Made by a program: the position numbers and the translations under genes. A model generated the notes under the pieces. The model had not been told where the DNA came from and did not search any database. It saw nothing but the letters and a program-made list of their open reading frames with translations. 64,000 nucleotides of DNA from Eubacteriales bacterium (GTDB taxonomy: Bacteria; Bacillota; Clostridia; Christensenellales; CAG-138), in contig JAJFTI010000020.1 in the NCBI GenBank assembly GCA_021373115.1, positions 1 to 64,000 of the forward strand, in the 5' to 3' direction. Of this stretch, positions 59,013-64,000 are shown piece after piece. How positions within the stretch are numbered: the first letter of the stretch is position 1; every line of letters starts with the position of its first letter.

Positions 59013-60266
59013 TCAGAGGGAGAAATAATAGGAACCCAGCAAATAATCCTGCCGATACGTCTGCGCCAGACGGTAGAGATGGTGTTTCACCGGTAAAATC
59101 GAAAGATCTCCGCCAAGATACGCTTCCCGCAGGACGCTATATTTTCGCTGTTCGGAAGGGGTTGTGCAATCCGAAAAATACCCCCAAACATGCTCAAGCG
59201 CGTTGACTGACCGGCCGCGATCCTCCGCTTGTGCAAGCGAGGATTCCACCAGCCGGTAAAATGGAATCGCAAGATTGCCGCTCTTGTTCTTGAGCATCGT
59301 TCGAATTTCCTGATAAATTTGCGGAGAGCGTTCCAAAACGGAATATTTATACCGGCCCCATTCGGTTTCGAGCAGGCGCTGGTTCGGCGGATCGAGGCAG
59401 AGCTGGCATTTCACGGCGGAGCGGTTCTTGTCCTTAACCTCCAGCATGATATCCGGAAGAACACCCGGCAGGGCTGCGATGTAGGCGAGAAACGGATCAA
59501 GGGCGATGGTATCGGAGTGGGCGCCGCGTGACTTTTCCGGATTCGGCTGCGAATAGTGCGTCTTTTGCGCGCCGTCTTCCGCACGCCAAGTCGGTCGGCA
59601 GGCTTCGACCCAAAACGCGTCGCTCTTTGCGCCGTCCGCAGGATGAATCGCGTTATGGAGGTTATCGTATACGGCGGGAGCACCGATGGAGGAGCAAAGG
59701 TCGAGCACTTCCGCAATGGTATAGACAGAACCGTCGTTTTCCAACACAAGACGGCGGCGGACCGAATCGTCCAGATCGCAATAAGCCGACCGAAAGCGGG
59801 CAAGCGCGGCTTTCGGCTCGCCGTATTTTCCGCCTATATGCAATATAATCTTGTGGGAGCTGTCGAGCGAGAGCGCGTCGAGCACGCGGGCATGATAGTG
59901 CAAATCTTCCATGGCTCGATGTACAACGCCGGAATCGGCGGAATTCAGCACCGTATACTGACCGGGATGCATGGAAACGCGCATGCCGCTTGCCGCAATT
60001 TTTCCCGCGACCGAGGATATCCGATCGGCATGGATCGATTGCCAGGGCAGATTTGCCGCCAGGCTGGAGCCAAATGGTATGAGATCCGAACTGATTCGAT
60101 AGAGCCGTATTTTATTGGCAATGTTGTAATCGACCATGCGCTCAAGCGCGGCGAAATTATCCCCCGCGAGCGAAAGAAGCCGCTCCGGCGATGCGTTTTT
60201 CGCCGCGCAGCTTTTGATTGCCGTTCCCTCAACCGCAACGGTCAGGCATGCGTAGCCAATGTCCAT
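59013..60266 (-). CDS. uvsE: UV damage endonuclease UvsE with C-terminal YbgA/DUF1722-like extension
   Basis: The 417-residue protein has the UvsE TIM barrel in residues 1-300: GYACLTVAV, LYRISSDLIPFGS, MRVSMHPGQYTVLNS, ILHIGGKYGEPK, LVLENDGSVYTIAEVL and VYDNLHNAIHP, holding the His, Glu and Asp metal ligands. It nicks DNA 5' to UV photoproducts. The extra C-terminal 115 residues (WGRYKYSVLERSPQIYQEI, VNALEHVWGYFSD and LAQTYRQDYLLGSYYF) resemble the YbgA/DUF1722 family often linked to photolyases. The start is the only reasonable ATG, with GAAAGGAAGTCCCGC upstream. It is monocistronic. Confidence 0.9.
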   Translation of the reverse strand: MDIGYACLTVAVEGTAIKSCAAKNASPERLLSLAGDNFAALERMVDYNIANKIRLYRISSDLIPFGSSLAANLPWQSIHADRISSVAGKIAASGMRVSMHPGQYTVLNSADSGVVHRAMEDLHYHARVLDALSLDSSHKIILHIGGKYGEPKAALARFRSAYCDLDDSVRRRLVLENDGSVYTIAEVLDLCSSIGAPAVYDNLHNAIHPADGAKSDAFWVEACRPTWRAEDGAQKTHYSQPNPEKSRGAHSDTIALDPFLAYIAALPGVLPDIMLEVKDKNRSAVKCQLCLDPPNQRLLETEWGRYKYSVLERSPQIYQEIRTMLKNKSGNLAIPFYRLVESSLAQAEDRGRSVNALEHVWGYFSDCTTPSEQRKYSVLREAYLGGDLSILPVKHHLYRLAQTYRQDYLLGSYYFSL

Positions 60267-60398
60267 GCGGGACTTCCTTTCGCAGTAAGTACAAAGGAAT
60301 TGTTACCGTTATTATAGGGTCGCCTGGCCGATCTGGCAATCGCAGAGCAAGTATGGTAAACTGACGACCAGAATCAACGAAAAAAGCAAAGAGGAACT

Positions 60399-60962
60399 AT
60401 GAAGCAGCAGACAAGTTACGAAGGTTTATTCGAAGAACCCGTTTCCTCGGAGGAAATTTATCGCGGAAAGATTGTGCATCTGTTTTGCGATACCGTTCGC
60501 TTGCCCAACGGCAAATCTGCCATGCGAGAAGTGATGCGCCATCCCGGAGCGGTTTGCGTCGTTCCGCTGACGGAGGACGGCGAGGTAATTATGGTTCGCC
60601 AGTACCGGCATCCTTTTTCGAGGACTCTGCTGGAAGCGCCCGCCGGCAAACTTGATCCCGGAGAATTGCCGGAGGTCTGCGCGCGGCGGGAACTCTCCGA
60701 AGAGACCGGAGCGGAGGCGGGCGAATTGGAGTTCATAGGGGACTTCTACCCGTCGGTTGCGGTGCTGGACGAGAATATCCATCTTTATATCGCGCGAAAC
60801 CTTACGTTTCGAAACCAGCATACGGATGAGGACGAGTTTTTGCGGGTGGAGCGCGTTCCGCTCGCAACGCTGGTGGAGCAGGTTCTCTCCGGCGAGATTT
60901 GCGACGGAAAAACCCAGGCGGCAATTCTGAAAACATGGCTGATCGAACAAAAGAAACGTTGA
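60399..60962 (+). CDS. Nudix hydrolase, ADP-ribose pyrophosphatase type
   Basis: The 187-residue protein contains the Nudix box within GELPEVCARRELSEETGAEAG (REL..EETG core, residues about 86-106) and the typical ADP-ribose pyrophosphatase flank VMVRQYRHPFSRTLLEAPAG. Such enzymes hydrolyse ADP-ribose to AMP and ribose 5-phosphate, limiting free ADP-ribose. GAGGAACT precedes the start. A weak GAGAGC hairpin without a T-run follows at about 60971-60992. It is convergent with lgt. Confidence 0.92.
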   Translation: MKQQTSYEGLFEEPVSSEEIYRGKIVHLFCDTVRLPNGKSAMREVMRHPGAVCVVPLTEDGEVIMVRQYRHPFSRTLLEAPAGKLDPGELPEVCARRELSEETGAEAGELEFIGDFYPSVAVLDENIHLYIARNLTFRNQHTDEDEFLRVERVPLATLVEQVLSGEICDGKTQAAILKTWLIEQKKR

Positions 60963-61006
60963 AAAAGTAAAGAGAGCGAAATTCTGCTCTCTGCTTGAAA
61001 GGGCCG

Positions 61007-61834
61007 TTACGCCGCCTGCTCGTCCGAAGGCGGCGAAATACAGTATTTTCCGGTGTAATCCCCGGATCGGATGACGCCTTTCTGCAAAAGAACCAGCAGC
61101 ACAATCCCAACGAGCACCAGCACGGCGGAAAGCAACTGGGACACGCGGATGTTGCCGGCAAGGTAGAGACTGTCCGTACGGAATCCCTCGACAATGGAGC
61201 GAATAAAACCATAACCGATCAAGTATACGAAAAGCAGCGTGCCGTCCTTTGGGAGCTTCCGGCTTAGCAGCAGCGTGATGGCGAGCAGGATACCGTTGGA
61301 AAAACTTTCGTAAAAGAACGTCGCCTGATGCCACTCGTTCAGCGCCTCGATATAGACCGAAAGGGGAAAAAACTGCAACGACGGATTGGTTACTACCCCG
61401 CCAAACGCCTCCTGATTGATAAAGTTTCCCCAGCGCCCGATCGCCTGGCCGAGGATCAGGCTGGGAATGACGAGATCCATCAGCTTGAGGAACGGGAACT
61501 TAGCCGCTTTCGAAAAGATCAGCGCGGCGAGAAAGCCGCCGATTACGCCGCCATAGATGGCGAGGCCGCCTTCATTGATCGCAAAGACCTTGACGAGATT
61601 CTGCGAATACTGATCCCACTCGAAAGCAACGTAATACGCGCGCGCGCCGATTACCGCGAGCGGGACGGCAAGCAGGATAAAGTCCAGCAGCAGATCGGAC
61701 TTCCAGCCGCGGCGCTTGGCACGAAGGATGCCGAGCAGAACGCCGAGCAAAAGGCCGGAAGCTATGATTACGCCATACCAGGCGATATTTAAACCCGGAA
61801 TTCCAAAGAGATTTTGGACGACAAATCGATTCAT
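61007..61834 (-). CDS. lgt: Prolipoprotein diacylglyceryl transferase
   Basis: The 275-residue membrane protein has about seven helices and the Lgt motifs GLAIYGGVIGG and the signature GRWGNFINQEAFGG, plus a catalytic-region His in the NEWHQATFFYES loop and a downstream EGFRTDSLYLAG. Lgt transfers diacylglycerol from phosphatidylglycerol to the lipobox Cys of prelipoproteins, such as ZnuA encoded in this window. The ATG at 61834 has AAAGGAT upstream; an ATG at 61879 would add a non-conserved segment. No spII gene is adjacent. Confidence 0.95.
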   Translation of the reverse strand: MNRFVVQNLFGIPGLNIAWYGVIIASGLLLGVLLGILRAKRRGWKSDLLLDFILLAVPLAVIGARAYYVAFEWDQYSQNLVKVFAINEGGLAIYGGVIGGFLAALIFSKAAKFPFLKLMDLVIPSLILGQAIGRWGNFINQEAFGGVVTNPSLQFFPLSVYIEALNEWHQATFFYESFSNGILLAITLLLSRKLPKDGTLLFVYLIGYGFIRSIVEGFRTDSLYLAGNIRVSQLLSAVLVLVGIVLLVLLQKGVIRSGDYTGKYCISPPSDEQAA

Positions 61835-61967
61835 GCGAAAAATCCTTTCATGTTCACTTGCAGACGGCATGTTTCGCAACAGGTTGCTTCCTATAGTCTA
61901 CCAATCGTTTGCGTTTTGGGCAAGAGCGGATGGAATAAGGCGCGGAATCGCTGCCGAAGGGCAGCAA

Positions 61968-61991
61968 AAAAAGCAGGCGCACCTGCTTTTT
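61968..61991 (-). terminator. Terminator of the unknown gene upstream of lgt
   Basis: AAAAAGCAGG pairs with CCTGCTTTTT around CGCA. It ends the leftward transcript from 62014-62511. Confidence 0.85.
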
Positions 61992-62013
61992 CGTTTCGAT
62001 ACCCGGAATTAGA

Positions 62014-62511
62014 TTACGGATTCAGCACCTGTTCCAACAAATGAAAGCGCTCTAAACAGGCGATGTATTCCGCTACGCAGTAGTAGTTGGTTCGGTCGCT
62101 TTCGCTCAGCCCGCGAAATGCGTAAAGCTCGTCCCAGAGCCGGTCGCTGCCTTCCACGCAAAAATAACCCGTCACAAGATCGATGCCGACAAAGATCCTG
62201 CCAATCCGAATGTACGCGGGCTGTTCCGCGTAAAGCGACTTGCCCGCACCGGAACGCCGCACCGAATAGCAAACGGGTTCGGGCTGCGATCCTTGCGGGA
62301 GTTCGCGGGCAAACACTTCGTTTTGAAGAATATTCTGAATAACGGTTTGCTTTGCGTGGCTGCCCGGGCGGCGTTGAAGCGGATAGTGCGCCAGCAGATA
62401 GGCTTGCAGCTCCGCGCCGGTTTTCCGGTTTGGATTCAGGCGGTCATGATACGCGGAATAAACCTGTTTCCAATTCGCAATATCCTCCGCCGTTGGTTCG
62501 CGTGTCAGCAT
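62014..62511 (-). CDS. Unrecognised small cytosolic protein
   Basis: The 165-residue soluble protein (starting MLTREPTAEDIANWKQVY) has no motif that I recognise. Visible features are a basic middle section (LQRRPGSHAKQTVI), an aromatic-rich C-terminal half (GYFCVEGSDRLWDELYAF, RTNYYCVAEYIACLERFHLL), and no membrane segments. The ATG at 62511 is chosen because GGAAGGGAG lies 8 bp upstream. Codon use matches the neighbours, and it has its own terminator, which supports a real gene. No functional guess is offered. Confidence 0.72.
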   Translation of the reverse strand: MLTREPTAEDIANWKQVYSAYHDRLNPNRKTGAELQAYLLAHYPLQRRPGSHAKQTVIQNILQNEVFARELPQGSQPEPVCYSVRRSGAGKSLYAEQPAYIRIGRIFVGIDLVTGYFCVEGSDRLWDELYAFRGLSESDRTNYYCVAEYIACLERFHLLEQVLNP

Positions 62512-62696
62512 GATTGCGCTCCCTTCCAATCATTATGCGATAAAATCAATATGGCCTATGATATCATTTTCTCGGTGGCAAACGTTAGGAATCGAAGAAA
62601 ACTACCCAATTTTCACAAAATGTGCAAAAATACAAAATAACCATCTCCGTTTAAACTGCGTTCATAATTGCGCAGTACAATGCGCTGGTATTTGGA

Positions 62697-63461
62697 ATGA
62701 AACGAGAAATTCGAATGAAACAGAATGCGGAAACGGCCTTAACCGGAGAGCACTCCAATGCGCCATACGTTGTTTTTGAAAAGGTCGCCAAGGTGTATAA
62801 AACCGAGGGTGAAACCGTGTATGCGCTGCACGATGTGAGCTTTTCCATCGGTCAGGGCGAGGTATGCGTTATTGTTGGGCAGTCCGGCGCGGGAAAAACA
62901 ACGCTGTTGAATATTCTCGGCGGAATGGATACGCTCACAAGCGGCAAGGTCTCTCTCGGCAGCGAAGAGATTTCCGCCTATAGCAAGCGTCAGTTGACCC
63001 GCTACCGGCGCGAAGACGTTGGCTTTGTTTTTCAGTTTTACAATCTGATTCCGAACCTGACCGCGCTGGAAAACGTGGAAATGGCAACCGAACTGGCAAA
63101 AACGCCGTTCTCCGCCGCGGAAACGCTAAAAGACGTTGGCCTCGAAGATCGAATGAACAACTTCCCCGCGCAGCTCTCCGGCGGGGAGCAGCAGCGCGTC
63201 GCGATTGCGCGTGCGCTGGCAAAGAATCCCAAACTGCTGCTTTGTGACGAGCCGACCGGCGCGCTGGACGACAGCACGGGCAAGCAGGTGCTGAAGCTCT
63301 TATCGGACCTCAGCCGCGAAAAGGGCAAAACCGTCGTAATCATCACGCATAACTCCGCCATTACGGAAATGGCGGATCGCATTGTGCGCGTAAAAAGCGG
63401 AACGATCGTTTCGGTGCAGACCAACGAACATCCAAAACCGATCGAGGAGATTGAATGGTGA
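62697..63461 (+). CDS. ABC transporter ATP-binding protein (MacB/LolD-like)
   Basis: The 254-residue ATPase has Walker A GQSGAGKTT, Q-loop FVFQFYNLIPNLTALENV, signature LSGGEQQRVAIARAL and Walker B LLLCDEPTGALDD. The FYNLIPNLTALENV block is characteristic of the LolD/MacB/FtsE-type class that works with FtsX-fold permeases, encoded next. The start may be the ATG at 62697 or 62715; TTTGGA before the first is weak. A -10-like TACAAT lies at 62676-62681. It could export antimicrobial peptides or act in envelope stress. Confidence 0.92.
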   Translation: MKREIRMKQNAETALTGEHSNAPYVVFEKVAKVYKTEGETVYALHDVSFSIGQGEVCVIVGQSGAGKTTLLNILGGMDTLTSGKVSLGSEEISAYSKRQLTRYRREDVGFVFQFYNLIPNLTALENVEMATELAKTPFSAAETLKDVGLEDRMNNFPAQLSGGEQQRVAIARALAKNPKLLLCDEPTGALDDSTGKQVLKLLSDLSREKGKTVVIITHNSAITEMADRIVRVKSGTIVSVQTNEHPKPIEEIEW

Positions 63462-64000
63462 TGCGCGTGCGTTCGGCCTGGCGAAAAAACCGAATACGCG
63501 AAGTGCTGCAGACGTTGGGGCGCTATCTGGCGATTCTTTCGATCGTAGCGCTGGGCGTTGGCCTGTTCGCCGGGCTCAGGGTTACACGGCGTGCCATGGT
63601 CGATACGGCGGACGCCTATTTGCGGCAGAACGTAATGTTCGACGACAAACTGGTCTCCACGCTCGGCTGGACGGAGGACGACGTAAACGCAATTGCCGGC
63701 ACGGAAGGCATTTCCAAAGCGGAAGGATCCGTTACTCTGGATGTAATCGCGGAAATGGAAAACGGCAGCTCCTATGTGCTGGCCGCGCATTCCATTACAA
63801 ACGACCTGAACCGGCTGAGTTTAACGGCGGGGAGGCTGCCGCAGCGGGCGGATGAATGCGTTGCGGACGCGGACATGCTCGATGAAAGCAGCCTTGGAAC
63901 GAAAATTCATATCTCCGGTGAAAATGACGCGGACACGAAGGACGCGTTTGCCTGGGATAACTATACCATCGTCGGGCTGGCGAACTCGACTGAATACCTC
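63461..64000 (+). CDS. FtsX-fold ABC permease, N-terminal part, cut by window edge
   Basis: The first 180 codons begin MRVRSAWRKNRIREVLQTL, followed by a membrane helix (YLAILSIVALGVGLFAGLR) and an extracytoplasmic region of the MacB-periplasmic-core type (VTLDVIAEMENGSSY, GRLPQRADECVAD). Large permeases of this family (700-1200 residues) pair with LolD-like ATPases. It overlaps the ATPase stop by one base (TGATG), so the two are translationally coupled. The remaining helices lie beyond the window. Substrate is unknown. Confidence 0.88.
   Translation, partial: MRVRSAWRKNRIREVLQTLGRYLAILSIVALGVGLFAGLRVTRRAMVDTADAYLRQNVMFDDKLVSTLGWTEDDVNAIAGTEGISKAEGSVTLDVIAEMENGSSYVLAAHSITNDLNRLSLTAGRLPQRADECVADADMLDESSLGTKIHISGENDADTKDAFAWDNYTIVGLANSTEYL

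Overview
The window looks like chromosomal DNA of a moderately G+C-rich, anaerobic Bacillota of class Clostridia, probably gut-associated. The signs are family content (Rex redox repressor, DUF1836 and DegV proteins, TSCPD protein, two-subunit [4Fe-4S] fumarase, ApbE next to an FMN-binding ferredoxin-like membrane protein, UvsE), AAGGAGG-type ribosome binding sites, and consensus TTGACA/TATAAT promoters with 17-18 bp spacers. No rRNA, tRNA, CRISPR array, insertion sequence or complete prophage was seen. Many long antisense ORFs are shadows of G+C-rich genes.

Layout. 1-6.8 kb: 5' part of nadE, a two-gene ABC exporter, corA, rlmI with a tandemly duplicated 3' tail, and galM. 7-11.2 kb: acyltransferase, TSCPD protein, an unknown exported protein and an NAD-dependent epimerase, again with a duplicated 3' tail. 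11.3-18.1 kb: cell-envelope glycosylation block (WbqC-like protein, GT2 polyprenyl-phosphate glycosyltransferase, a pair of tiny EamA/SMR-type flippase-like proteins, two paralogous GT-C-like membrane proteins, a possible papain-fold protein). 18.1-20 kb: alpha/beta hydrolase and pfkA.

20.4-29.8 kb is an unusual catabolic operon: GNAT-like protein, a thiolase-fold protein without the nucleophilic cysteine plus its DUF35 partner, AllH/AllF/AllG homologues (oxamate carbamoyltransferase type), and a metal-dependent cyclase-family hydrolase. It is followed by a long AT-rich, possibly structured leader and a frameshifted NCS2 nucleobase permease. The set suggests breakdown of a nitrogen heterocycle through a carbamoylated intermediate. 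29.9-31.8 kb is an isolated three-gene phage baseplate/tail-fibre cassette.

32-39.5 kb: iron alcohol dehydrogenase and rex sharing a promoter-overlapping motif, an AraC regulator, and a fumarase-purA-purB run linked through fumarate. 39.9-44.6 kb: apbE, an Fe-S/FMN membrane electron-transfer protein, a HTH-desulfoferrodoxin-like regulator and two flavodoxin-fold proteins. 44.7-47.7 kb: zur-znuACB-type metal uptake operon with a palindromic operator.

48-55 kb is the most novel-looking part. A 1552-residue protein joins an HD domain, HEAT-like helices, a NadD-type nucleotidyltransferase, a GNAT-like segment and a phosphoribosyltransferase-like domain. It is tightly coupled to an N-terminally extended lactate/malate-dehydrogenase-fold protein and a flavodoxin-fold reductase. 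55.2-64 kb: a methyltransferase interrupted by an in-frame TGA, DUF1836 protein, DegV, PAS-HD-GYP protein, UvsE with a C-terminal YbgA/DUF1722-like extension, Nudix hydrolase, lgt, an unknown gene, and the start of a MacB/FtsX-type ABC operon that runs off the window.
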